In this document: positions 43,652 through 52,138 of the stretch, in pieces
How the letters are laid out: every line of letters starts with the position of its first letter
How positions within the stretch are numbered: the stretch's first letter is position 1
From: Bacillota bacterium
Lineage (GTDB): Bacteria > Bacillota > Clostridia > Saccharofermentanales > Fastidiosipilaceae
NCBI GenBank assembly: GCA_023420115.1
Contig: JAEZWR010000006.1
Span: forward strand, 62,001-126,000
Direction: 5' to 3'
DNA length: 64,000 nt
Translations under genes and position numbers: made by a program
Notes under the pieces: model-generated
What the model was told of the DNA's origin: nothing
The model's database searches: none
The model's input: the letters and a program-made list of their open reading frames with translations, nothing else

Positions 43652-43680
43652 AAAAAAACACCCTTATAAAAAGAGTGTTA
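43652..43680 (-). terminator. Terminator downstream of ispF
   Basis: Minus strand AACACTCTT pairs with AAGGGTGTT (one G-U) over a 5-base loop and runs into six T. Confidence 0.85.
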
Positions 43681-43714
43681 AAATCCAAACAAATTATACT
43701 TTAAGCAAGGTCTA

Positions 43715-44221
43715 TCAACAAATACTCGTATCCACAATCGCCGATAAAATGCAAATAACTTGTATACCTTCGCCACGACCCATACCTGTAAGCCCCTCTC
43801 CTGTAGTTGCAGTAATAGCTATTGATCTTTCGTTCAAATTCAACTTTTCTGCCAACGACTGTCTCATATCCGAAAAATATTTCAATAATTTCGGCTTCTT
43901 CGCCTCAATACTAATTGATAGATGTGTCAAACTAATATCTGGTCTTTTTTCTTTTAATAATTCCAAAGCATAAATTAAATAGGCTGAACTATCTTTTATC
44001 CCAGTATCGCACATCGTATCTGCCATAGCACCAAGCACCGGTTCACACATCAAACCTGAAATTGCATTTGTCACAGCATGATAAACAACATCCGCGTCAC
44101 TATTTCCTAGTAGAGCATACTCCGAATCTATTTTTATACCAGCCAATATTAAATCTTTATCTGTTTTGCTTTCTTCAAAACGATGACTATCTTGACCAAT
44201 GGATGAAATAGAGTAAATCAT
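43715..44221 (-). CDS. ispF: 2-C-methyl-D-erythritol 2,4-cyclodiphosphate synthase
   Basis: Makes the cyclic diphosphate intermediate of the MEP isoprenoid pathway, so this organism probably uses MEP rather than mevalonate. The metal-binding motif is QDSHRF (D11, H13), followed by ILAGIKI, LLGNSDADVVYHAVTNAI and DTGIKDSSAYL. The ATTGEGLTGMGRGEGI segment closes the active site. Length of 168 is slightly above the usual 155-160, with a short C-terminal extension. It stands alone; ispD is not adjacent. Confidence 0.94.
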   Translation of the reverse strand: MIYSISSIGQDSHRFEESKTDKDLILAGIKIDSEYALLGNSDADVVYHAVTNAISGLMCEPVLGAMADTMCDTGIKDSSAYLIYALELLKEKRPDISLTHLSISIEAKKPKLLKYFSDMRQSLAEKLNLNERSIAITATTGEGLTGMGRGEGIQVICILSAIVDTSIC

Positions 44222-44290
44222 ATGAGTTAAATTTGTTAAACAACCTCACTTTTATAAATTCTAGTAAAAATCATTCAGAACTATTTACTA

Positions 44291-45385
44291 TCAACGACCT
44301 CTGTTTATAAACTTACGCACTATCAGCAAAGCAAGCACCAAAACAACAAGCACAACAATAATATATATTGATGACATACTTTCTCCAGTAGCTGGTAAAC
44401 TTACAACGGTAGTAACTTTTAATTTTTGCTTTGCCTTTGTAATCAATTCCTCGGCCCTAGTCAAAAGTTGCTGCTCTCCTGATGTACTCGCCTTAGATTT
44501 CAATTCACTTAGCATTTTTTGCATCTGCTTAACTACTACGCTAGCTCTATAACCATTGCGACTGGGAAGACCAGGAAGATAATTATTAAGGCTATTAATT
44601 AAAGTTCTGAGGTTCTCAAAATTTGATGTTAGCTCTTTTTTATTATCTGCGCTAGCCACATTAGTAGAGTTAGATTCGCTATTATTGTCAATGATTTCTA
44701 CTTTCTGATTGTCTACTTCTGTCTCAATAGTTGTAGAATCTGACTTAGCATAATATAGGTTTAATGAAAGACCCATTCCCATATTTGATGCAGGAACAAT
44801 CAAGCTTCCATCAGAAAGAACTTCCTGTCTATCTGGATAAGTTGTATATGTCCAATAACTAAGCTTCTTGCCACTGAGGTCTACAATAATATTTGTATCA
44901 ACTAAAGTTCTATCATATGCAAAAACTATCTGATTAGAAGCAGGACTAGCTATAGGTATATTATTCATTTCTTCAGCTATCTTGCTAATTGTAGCTTCAT
45001 TTCCACTATCAACAATAAATTCTGCGGGCAAAAATCCGGCTGGCACTTCACTAGCTTCTACACCTTCAGAAGCAAAAGCAGCCACCGGCAAATATGCCTT
45101 GCCAGAATTTGACGGAGTCTCAACGGCAGCAATTTTGTATTGCGACAAGTCATTTCTTGTATACTCCAACGGATTTCCCTGTTCATCAAAAAGTGAAAGA
45201 ACAATATAATGTGTAATATTATCCATAGAAGAAGCAGAAATTAGTGTTACTGGTACAATGTTTGTTAAAACCAACATCAAAGCAATTACTAAACTAAAAA
45301 TGCAATTTTTGACCACGAACATCTGTCTATGATTCGCGCTATTTCTTCTGCTTGTACTACTCAAACGGGAAAATATCCGGTTCAT
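44291..45385 (-). CDS. Sortase-anchored surface protein with LPATG motif
   Basis: A 364-residue cell-wall protein. A long N-terminal signal region has its hydrophobic core at about 28-52. The mature part has a beta-rich domain (about 60-215) and a polar Asn/Ser linker, then a helical, Lys-rich segment (about 240-320). The C-terminus has LPATG (330-334), a hydrophobic stretch and a basic end (RKFINRGR). The start at 45385 is supported by GGAGG 5 bases upstream; a GTG four codons earlier overlaps that site. The function of the exposed domain is unknown. No sortase gene is nearby. Confidence 0.85.
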   Translation of the reverse strand: MNRIFSRLSSTSRRNSANHRQMFVVKNCIFSLVIALMLVLTNIVPVTLISASSMDNITHYIVLSLFDEQGNPLEYTRNDLSQYKIAAVETPSNSGKAYLPVAAFASEGVEASEVPAGFLPAEFIVDSGNEATISKIAEEMNNIPIASPASNQIVFAYDRTLVDTNIIVDLSGKKLSYWTYTTYPDRQEVLSDGSLIVPASNMGMGLSLNLYYAKSDSTTIETEVDNQKVEIIDNNSESNSTNVASADNKKELTSNFENLRTLINSLNNYLPGLPSRNGYRASVVVKQMQKMLSELKSKASTSGEQQLLTRAEELITKAKQKLKVTTVVSLPATGESMSSIYIIVVLVVLVLALLIVRKFINRGR

Positions 45386-45650
45386 TTTATCCTCCACTTA
45401 TGCTCACTTGCTGAAATATGACAGAATGATAACAAAGAGCAACTAAGATTACAAGAATATTACAGAAAAAATTCAAACATTTCGTATTTTTTACAATTTT
45501 GTGACACATTTTCTAGGTATTTCTTAAAATAATCTATTGTAAAGCTATCAAAGCAATACTGTTTTATTACGTCACTGTAACATTGTTGTAATATTCATTC
45601 ATTATGCTTAAAAGATATTGCAAAGTAACTTTTTCGATTGTTTACGTCTC

Positions 45651-45679
45651 TTTACTTTTCTTTATATCTTATATAAAAT
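45651..45679 (+). promoter_or_regulatory. Candidate promoter of the SRP RNA gene
   Basis: TTTACT (45651-45656) and TAAAAT (45674-45679) lie 17 bases apart, which would start transcription near 45686. The rest of the gap from 45386 is AT-rich with no gene seen. Confidence 0.5.
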
Positions 45680-45685
45680 TTTAAA

Positions 45686-45824
45686 AAATGCCCTTTGAGG
45701 CAGAAGCTCGGGTCCCGTGCGATCCAACCCGTGAACCCTGTCAGGTCCTGCCGGAAGCAGCAGTAAGCGGTCCCTTGGAAGTGCTGCGGGTTAGCTGGGG
45801 CTTCTGCTTCAAGGGGCATTTTAG
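45686..45824 (+). ncRNA. ffs: Signal recognition particle RNA (small bacterial type)
   Basis: The RNA scaffold of the signal recognition particle. The conserved core GTCAGGTCC...GGAAGCAGCAGTAAGC is at about 45740-45768, and the flanking strands pair over a long stem: AAATGCCC-TTTGAGGCAGAAGC with GCTTCTGCTTCAAGGGGCATTT. The stem runs into TTTTAGTTT, acting as the terminator. Placement directly before dnaX is typical. The apical loop reads TGCC (45749-45752) rather than the common GGAA. Confidence 0.93.
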
Positions 45825-45869
45825 TTTAATATTGTAGACTTAATTATATTTATTACTTAGGAGGCTAGT

Positions 45870-48152
45870 ATGAGTGAGACTAAATTTGCTCTTTATCGAG
45901 AATGGCGCCCTGCCAGCTTCGATGATGTTGTTGGTCAGGAACTTATCGTTTCTGCTCTTCAAGAATCAATATTGAATAACGATCTTGCTCATGCTTACTT
46001 ATTCTGTGGAACAAGAGGTACCGGCAAAACCTCACTTGCTAAAATATTTAGTCGCGCTGTAAATTGTCCTAATATTGATGAGCGTGCCAATCCTTGCAAT
46101 AACTGCGAGTGCTGCAAAAGTATTATTGATAATACAGTTCTTGATGTTGTTGAAATGGACGCCGCATCTAATAATAGCGTAGAAGATATTAGGAGGATAA
46201 TTGAAGAATTAAGTTATCGTCCAGTAATAGCCAAATATAAAGTCTATATTATAGACGAAGCCCATATGCTTTCTATGGCAGCTTTTAATGCCCTTTTAAA
46301 GACATTAGAAGAACCACCCAAACATGTAATTTTTATATTGGCCACTACTGATCCTCAACGTTTACCAGCAACTATCCATTCTCGTTGCCAACGTTATGAC
46401 TTTAGAAGAATAAGTGATGATGCCATGTCAACACACCTGAGGCATATCTCAAATAAAATAGGTCTAAAAATCACCGACGAAGCAATAAAGGCTATAGTTA
46501 ACTTATCCGATGGAGCAATGCGTGATGCTATAAGTTTACTGGATCAATGTCGAAGCATATATGAAGGTAAAAAAAGACTAGCTAGCCAGACTTCATCTAC
46601 AAATATTTCCGACTCATCTCAATTAAATAAATTAGGTACACAAGACGAAATTACTAGAGATGATATTTTGGAAATTACAGGACAAGTGTCTGATCATCTT
46701 ATACTCAGTCTTATGACTGCAATATGCAAAGGGAGTAGTCTCATGTTGAGTCAAGTCCTAGATCAGGTTTCTTCAAGAGGGATAGATTACTCTAGATTCT
46801 GTCTTGATTTAGCAATTTATTATAGACACAGTCTTTTGCTTAAATGCGGAGGCAAGGATATCATATCTACCCTGCCCATTCCAGAAGAAACCTCTCATAA
46901 TTTGCTTAAATATATTAAATTTTATACACAGTCTAGCTTGATTAGAATTGTCGAGAAACTCAGCGAGCTTTCTTATAAGCTCCGTTCTGCCGTTGAAGCG
47001 AGATTGAGTCTTGAATTAGGACTTATTTCTATAATGCACGAGTCTTTATTGGCACAAAAAAATTTCCAAGAATCTAAAAAAAAAATAATTGATAATAAAG
47101 ATCGCGGCGGCGCTTTTGTAGCTCAAGAAACTATCTCTTCTTCTAATGATAAGTCTTTTATGACTACCATGGAAAATAACGCTACCAACAATTTCACTAA
47201 GCCTACTGCTCATACTAAATCCGGTAAAGAAACAAGTGATTTTAATGCTAATCAAAAGGAGACCCCTGAGTATTTATCAGATGAAATTCCGCTTATTCCT
47301 AATGATAGGAACGTAGAAAGTAGATTGAATACAGAACTTAAGCAGAAGCAATTTTCTGAAAGTTATGCAAGTAAAATTCCACCCAAATCTTTATTTCAAG
47401 GCGATTTTATATCTAATGATGTCAGCGAAGAAGTTCCTTTTGAAAGTACAATAATTTATAAAGATCCTATCGAAAATAAAAAATTTTTCGATCAAATTGA
47501 AGAAGAAAATAACGAACCTAGTCCACTGCCAATGTCTATAGATAGCGAAACCGGAGAACCTATTTTTAAAGATGAGAGCAAATTTAACGAAGACGACTTC
47601 GATAATACAGTCTCAGGACACAACGATATTGAAGAATCTGTCACCATACCTTATGGTCTAGGTCTTACTAAAAATGAAAAGGAAGAAGCCACTAAACCAA
47701 AACCAGATTATGCACCTCTCCATAAAGTATGGCCCGATAAATTTCCTGCTCCAGCAAAAGAGACAGCTGCTCGCAAGGGTGACACTATAGCTTCCTCCGT
47801 AATTAGAAACAATTGGAGCAAGGTTCTTGACTTCATTGCTGCAAGTGGAAATCTAGCGCTAAAATTAGTTGCCCAATCACGCAAATATGTTTTCGAAGAT
47901 GATAAAGTCAATATATTTTTTGAGCAAGACGAGAATCTACTATATGAAAAATTCTCTAGCATAGAAACCAAACAACTTTTTTCTAAGGGTATCGCTCTAG
48001 TCTTTCCAAATGCGGATATTAAACTCGAAATGATTTATGATGACGATAAGAAGAAAGGTTCTGATGTTCCCGAGTATCAGCTTGAATGGATAAAAGAAGT
48101 ACAAGAGTTGTGTGAGAGTTCTGGAATTACTTTTAAATTACCAGGCAAGTAA
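45870..48152 (+). CDS. dnaX: DNA polymerase III subunits tau and gamma
   Basis: Clamp-loader ATPase that also ties the replisome together. The 760-residue full form has Walker A GTRGTGKTS (47-55), zinc cysteines (C66, C76, C79, C82), the DEAH-like IIDEAHML Walker B and the sensor segment ILATTDPQRLPATIHSRCQR. Domains I-III end near residue 400. After that comes a charged, poorly conserved linker (about 400-640), then a C-terminal domain from 665. A run of ten A (47076-47085) encodes Lys 403-405; a shift in either direction meets a stop at once, giving a gamma-sized product of about 405-407 residues. GGAGG is well placed. Confidence 0.96.
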   Translation: MSETKFALYREWRPASFDDVVGQELIVSALQESILNNDLAHAYLFCGTRGTGKTSLAKIFSRAVNCPNIDERANPCNNCECCKSIIDNTVLDVVEMDAASNNSVEDIRRIIEELSYRPVIAKYKVYIIDEAHMLSMAAFNALLKTLEEPPKHVIFILATTDPQRLPATIHSRCQRYDFRRISDDAMSTHLRHISNKIGLKITDEAIKAIVNLSDGAMRDAISLLDQCRSIYEGKKRLASQTSSTNISDSSQLNKLGTQDEITRDDILEITGQVSDHLILSLMTAICKGSSLMLSQVLDQVSSRGIDYSRFCLDLAIYYRHSLLLKCGGKDIISTLPIPEETSHNLLKYIKFYTQSSLIRIVEKLSELSYKLRSAVEARLSLELGLISIMHESLLAQKNFQESKKKIIDNKDRGGAFVAQETISSSNDKSFMTTMENNATNNFTKPTAHTKSGKETSDFNANQKETPEYLSDEIPLIPNDRNVESRLNTELKQKQFSESYASKIPPKSLFQGDFISNDVSEEVPFESTIIYKDPIENKKFFDQIEEENNEPSPLPMSIDSETGEPIFKDESKFNEDDFDNTVSGHNDIEESVTIPYGLGLTKNEKEEATKPKPDYAPLHKVWPDKFPAPAKETAARKGDTIASSVIRNNWSKVLDFIAASGNLALKLVAQSRKYVFEDDKVNIFFEQDENLLYEKFSSIETKQLFSKGIALVFPNADIKLEMIYDDDKKKGSDVPEYQLEWIKEVQELCESSGITFKLPGK

Positions 48153-48406
48153 TTTGTTTGTTTAAATATCCTAAGTAAATTGATACTTAATCTTATGATA
48201 TTTGCTCATCATTTGCTTGGTGCTGTATCATATTAGTGGCTGGCTCGTATAGTTGACTTGTGTAGTTGACGCTATAGCTGGCTCATATAGTTAGTTCTTA
48301 TAGCTTGCTCGGATAGCAAGTTATAGAAGTTTTAGTTTAAAAATTGATGATGAAATTTATAACACCAAAATATTAGACTACTTTAATTATTTAAATGGAG
48401 GTTAAT
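48153..48406. repeat. Intergenic region with short degenerate repeats
   Basis: No gene is seen between dnaX and ebfC. GCTGGCTCGTATAGTT (48239-48254) recurs as GCTGGCTCATATAGTT (48277-48292) and more loosely as GCTTGCTCGGATAG (48303-48316). The last copy forms a small hairpin (CTTGCT/AGCAAG). No T-tract follows, so read-through to ebfC is likely. Confidence 0.5.
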
Positions 48407-48766
48407 ATGGCAAAAAAAGGACGTTTCCCAGGTGGTATGGCTGGCATGGGTGGCATGGGTAACATGAACCAGATGATGAAGCAGGCAAAAAAAATGCAAG
48501 AACAGTTACAAAGGGCGCAAGAAGAAATACAAGCCTCTGAAGTTGAGTATAGTTCAGGTGGGGGCATGGTAACTGTTAAAGTTAATGGAGATCATCATAT
48601 TACCTCCCTAAGCATAAAAGAAGAAGCAATTGATCCAGATGATAAGGAAATGCTAGAGGAACTTATTCTTTCTGCAATAAATGGAGCAATGGACGAACTT
48701 GAGAAACTTAGCGAGAGCAAAATGGGTGGCTTTGGTTCTATCCCCGGACTTTCAGGGCTATTTTAA
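48407..48766 (+). CDS. ebfC: Nucleoid-associated protein EbfC/YbaB
   Basis: Small DNA-binding protein of the YbaB family, 119 residues, encoded between dnaX and recR as in most bacteria. A Gly/Met-rich N-terminus (GGMAGMGGMGNMNQMMKQ) precedes the helix MQEQLQRAQEEIQASEVE and a beta core with GGGMVTVKVNGDHHITSLSI. The ATG at 48407 is chosen since GGAGG lies 5-6 bases before it; an ATG four codons upstream overlaps this site. Confidence 0.94.
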   Translation: MAKKGRFPGGMAGMGGMGNMNQMMKQAKKMQEQLQRAQEEIQASEVEYSSGGGMVTVKVNGDHHITSLSIKEEAIDPDDKEMLEELILSAINGAMDELEKLSESKMGGFGSIPGLSGLF

Positions 48767-48768
48767 TC

Positions 48769-49422
48769 ATGGCAAAATATTCACCAGCAATTAATAAAAT
48801 GATAAAGGAATTCAGCAAGCTTCCAGGAATAGGACAAAAGACTGCCCAGAAACTGTGCTTTCATTTGCTTATGTCAAAAAATAACGATGCCCTTGATCTG
48901 GCTGACGCTATACGCGAAGCTAAGCAAAATATAAGTTTCTGCTCAAGTTGCTGTAATATTACAGATGTTGATCCTTGTCCTATCTGCACAGATAAGTCTA
49001 GAGATCATACGGTTGTATGTGTAGTTGAAAATCCTTCTGATGTTGTAGCAATAGAACGAAGTGGTACCTATAATGGACTATATCATGTTCTCCATGGTGT
49101 CATCTCTCCAGCGAACAACAAAGATTTACATGATATCAAACTCTTTGAACTCATGAATAGGCTCAATAATCATAGTGAAATAGAAGAAATAATTCTCGCT
49201 AATAATGCAACAGTAGAAGGAGAAGCCACTGCTATGTTTATTGCAAGTCTAGTTAAGCCTAGTGGCATTAAGGTCAGTAAGGTTGCGAATGGAATTCCTG
49301 TTGGCTCTAACTTGGAATATGCTGATGAGTTAACTTTATCGAGAGCGATTGAGAATAGACAGGTGTTACAAGATTCACAACAACTTAGTTTGGATGACTT
49401 TATAGATAAACATGGGAATTAG
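48769..49422 (+). CDS. recR: Recombination protein RecR
   Basis: Acts with RecF and RecO to load RecA at gaps. The 217-residue protein has a helix-hairpin-helix (SKLPGIGQKTAQKL), a zinc finger (C58, C61, C70, C73) and the Toprim domain with VVENPSDVVAIERSG and GVISP. It begins 2 bases after ebfC with no separate strong Shine-Dalgarno, so translation is coupled. Slightly longer than the usual 198-200 residues at the C-terminus. Confidence 0.96.
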   Translation: MAKYSPAINKMIKEFSKLPGIGQKTAQKLCFHLLMSKNNDALDLADAIREAKQNISFCSSCCNITDVDPCPICTDKSRDHTVVCVVENPSDVVAIERSGTYNGLYHVLHGVISPANNKDLHDIKLFELMNRLNNHSEIEEIILANNATVEGEATAMFIASLVKPSGIKVSKVANGIPVGSNLEYADELTLSRAIENRQVLQDSQQLSLDDFIDKHGN

Positions 49423-49659
49423 TGACTAAGGGGAACTGTGGAGCTTAATGATAGAAGGACTTAAGGACTTAGGATTAATTTATTTTGACTAGATTTTAGA
49501 CTTCATTTTTCTCTTGGGGTACATCTTTTATCTGTCTTAAATTTATAATTAGTCTCAACTGCTCGGAATTTGTAGTTTTGTAAACTATATACCTCTTTTA
49601 ACAAGCAAACTTTGTAGATTGCAAAATTAATTACTACAAAAAGGTTTCAATAAAAACGT

Positions 49660-49688
49660 TTGAAATAAGCAAAATTATCTTATAGAAT
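49660..49688 (+). promoter_or_regulatory. Candidate sigma-A promoter of the 49784 gene
   Basis: TTGAAA (49660-49665) and TAGAAT (49683-49688) are 17 bases apart. A palindrome TCCACGTGGA (49711-49720) follows in the leader. The rest of the gap from 49423 is AT-rich and shows no gene. Confidence 0.6.
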
Positions 49689-49783
49689 CTAAGTGGCTTA
49701 GGTATATGGTTCCACGTGGATAATGTAATTTGCGTGCAGCTTATATTTTTAAGCAACATTATCATAAAAAGGAAGTAATAAGT

Positions 49784-50734
49784 ATGAAAAAAAGATTGAT
49801 TTTTCTGAGTGCTATTCTAGCAAGTTCATTAATACTTTCTCCTTCTATAAACACAATGATTTCTGCTGAAGAAAGTTCATCTGAATCAACTAAAGAAAGT
49901 TCTAGTGAAGCAAGTTCTGAAAAATCTTCAGAACAAGATAGCGCTAGTAATGAAACTCCTGAAATTAAAAAAGTCGTTCTCTTTGATGAAAAAGACATCG
50001 AAGTAACAGCAGAGAGTTTGGAATTCACTAGTCATGGTTTGATTTTGAATCTTCTCATTGAAAATAATAGTAAAGAAGACTTGAACTTTATTGTTAGAAA
50101 TGCAAACCTCAATCGCGTTGGTGTCGGCTCCTTTGTCAATGAGACTTTAGCAGCTGGCAAGAAGTCTAAAGTCAAAATGGATTACTACAACGATTACAAT
50201 CTAGTTGATGTCAGTAAGACAGCGATCATCGACTTCAATATGTCAGTTAGCAAGAATGACGATAGTCCCTATGTTGATGACATCCCAGTAGAGATCAAAA
50301 CAAATTTATACAAAGAAAATGAGTCTTATCTACCTAAACCTTTCTATGATAAGGATCAAATCAAAATTTATAATTTAGGTCTAGTTGAAACTAAATACGA
50401 CAAAGGTATTGCCCTCGTTTTTGAAAATGACAGTGATAAAACTTACTCTATCAGTTCAGAAGAAACTTACTTAAATGGTTTCTCTCTAAGCTCGATGTTC
50501 ATTTACTTAGATTCACCTTCTAAGTCTTACACTACAGTCCTTGCTCGAATTAATGACAAATCATTGACAGAAGCTGACTTAAAGTCACTAGATGAAATTG
50601 AAGAGTTTGAGTTGAAGTTCTCAACTACAGAGAATAATGATTACTCTACTAAAAAAGAGTCAGACTTAATTAAACTCAACTTAAAAAGTGGCGAAGTAGA
50701 AACAGAAACTGAAGTCTCTTCAGAAACAAAATAG
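49784..50734 (+). CDS. Secreted Ser/Glu-rich protein of unknown function
   Basis: A 316-residue exported protein. The signal peptide (about 1-26) ends at ISA. A Ser/Glu linker of about 30 residues follows. From about residue 55 come beta-rich segments such as VTAESLEFTSHGLILNLLIE and the related IYNLGLVETKYDKGIALVFE, suggesting two copies of an immunoglobulin-like domain. The start at 49784 has AAGGAAG upstream; an earlier in-frame start lacks one. The C-terminus is again Glu/Ser/Thr-rich without a sorting motif. Not recognised beyond that. Confidence 0.75.
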   Translation: MKKRLIFLSAILASSLILSPSINTMISAEESSSESTKESSSEASSEKSSEQDSASNETPEIKKVVLFDEKDIEVTAESLEFTSHGLILNLLIENNSKEDLNFIVRNANLNRVGVGSFVNETLAAGKKSKVKMDYYNDYNLVDVSKTAIIDFNMSVSKNDDSPYVDDIPVEIKTNLYKENESYLPKPFYDKDQIKIYNLGLVETKYDKGIALVFENDSDKTYSISSEETYLNGFSLSSMFIYLDSPSKSYTTVLARINDKSLTEADLKSLDEIEEFELKFSTTENNDYSTKKESDLIKLNLKSGEVETETEVSSETK

Positions 50735-50864
50735 CTCAATCCGAGTCTTAAACCAAGACAGAAAATAGTAGTGAAGTCGAAATTAGCTCTGCTTCAGGTG
50801 GTCAAAGATAAATATTACATAAGTAGTTATTAGTTTAAATTCTACTTACTAGTCTATAAAATGA
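50735..50864 (+). other. Possible decayed coding tail after the Ser/Glu-rich protein
   Basis: Just past the stop, another frame reads KTENSSEVEISSASGGQR before a stop at about 50811. This resembles the Ser/Glu-rich end of the gene before it, but a stop in that frame lies between them. It may be an eroded extension; chance similarity is possible. Confidence 0.25.
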
Positions 50865-50918
50865 AATACCGATTCCAAGGCTGACATTAATCCGTCAAAC
50901 TAGAATCGGTATTTTTTA
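50865..50918 (+). terminator. Terminator downstream of the Ser/Glu-rich protein gene
   Basis: AATACCGATTC pairs with GAATCGGTATT across a long loop and runs into TTTTTT. It may also stop dus transcripts on the other strand. Confidence 0.85.
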
Positions 50919-50988
50919 TATTAAATTTGAATTCTTATATGGAACAAAGTCAAATTTCTACTTAATTATCTAGGGAAATCAAAGTTCT

Positions 50989-52065
50989 TTAATCATCAGC
51001 TATCTCATTTTCTACAAAAGAAAAGAATTCTATATAATCACTCATATTCTTAAGTCCTGATATTCTTGTTCTCAGCTTAGCGGCCATAGGAAAATAAGAA
51101 AAATATTTCATAAAAATCATCTTGATTTCTCTTGATGCAATATCTTCGCCAACTCTCTTCACATAATCAAAATAATGTGTCATCGCAATATCTAATCTAT
51201 CATTTAGACTAATTTCAACACTATTAGTATCTTCAAACTGTTCTGAATAAAAAGCATACGCAAGCTCATGAAAGATGAAAGGATTCCTCATTGCTTCTCT
51301 ACCAATCATAACTCCGTCAGCCTCAGTCATTTCAAGAAGCTTCTTAGCAATATCGACAGAAGAAATATCCCCATTAATAATTACTGGAACATTAGCCCCA
51401 CTATCTCGAGCAGCCTTAACTAATTCAGCACTTGTCTTATGATCGGACATCCCACTATACATCTGAGCCTGTGTTCTTGCATGGTAGCTTATCAAAGAAA
51501 CACCTGCATCAATCATTAACTTGCCGAACTCACTAGCTATATTTTCATCAGCATAGAAGCCCTTTCTAAATTTACAAGTAACAGGCACAGCAGCTTCTTC
51601 CATATGCTTCCTGCATACTCTAACAATCTCCTGTGCCAACTTAGGATTTTTCATGAGTGCTGAGCCAGCCCCAGTCTTGATAACTTTTTTTACCGGGCAA
51701 CCCATATTGATATCCAAAGCTGTAAGCTTAGATAATATCGGATGATCCAAAATAGCCTGACAGGCATACTCAAAGTCAAGGGGATCGAAACCAAAAAGTT
51801 GAATTGCCACCTTTCCTTCATTTTCTGGATCTATCTCTAAGTAACGCCAAGAACTTTCAACTCCACTATATCTTATTCCTCTTGCTGAAACCAATTCAGT
51901 AAATACTTGCCCTGCTCCTAAACGGTGACATATCTTCCTAAAACTCAATTCACTAGCACCTGCAAGTGGGGCCAAAAATATTGCCCTATCCAAACTTACT
52001 TTATATCCATCTCTGCCATATTCAAAACAATTCGACTTCTCTCGTATCATCTCAAAATCTTTCAT
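50989..52065 (-). CDS. dus: tRNA-dihydrouridine synthase (DusB-like)
   Basis: FMN enzyme that reduces uridines in the tRNA D-loop. The 358-residue protein shows LAPLAGASELSFRKICHRLG near the start, the catalytic Cys in INMGCPVKK (C123), TGAGSALMKNP, VTCKFRKGF and the FMN phosphate segment ADGVMIGREAMRNP. The C-terminal helical domain is normal. No clear Shine-Dalgarno precedes the ATG, and a hairpin sits 17 bases upstream. An alternative ATG lies at codon 6. Confidence 0.93.
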   Translation of the reverse strand: MKDFEMIREKSNCFEYGRDGYKVSLDRAIFLAPLAGASELSFRKICHRLGAGQVFTELVSARGIRYSGVESSWRYLEIDPENEGKVAIQLFGFDPLDFEYACQAILDHPILSKLTALDINMGCPVKKVIKTGAGSALMKNPKLAQEIVRVCRKHMEEAAVPVTCKFRKGFYADENIASEFGKLMIDAGVSLISYHARTQAQMYSGMSDHKTSAELVKAARDSGANVPVIINGDISSVDIAKKLLEMTEADGVMIGREAMRNPFIFHELAYAFYSEQFEDTNSVEISLNDRLDIAMTHYFDYVKRVGEDIASREIKMIFMKYFSYFPMAAKLRTRISGLKNMSDYIEFFSFVENEIADD

Positions 52066-52081
52066 TAAACTAAGTTATAAC

Positions 52082-52106
52082 AAGAAGCCCTCTATGAGGG
52101 CTTCTT
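52082..52106. terminator. Hairpin between the GH2 and dus genes
   Basis: AAGAAGCCCTC pairs perfectly with GAGGGCTTCTT over a 3-base loop. T-runs on either side are poor, so termination of the upstream GH2 transcript may be partial. Confidence 0.6.
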
Positions 52107-52138
52107 ACTTGAGTATTGTACTATATTTCAAGAGCAAT

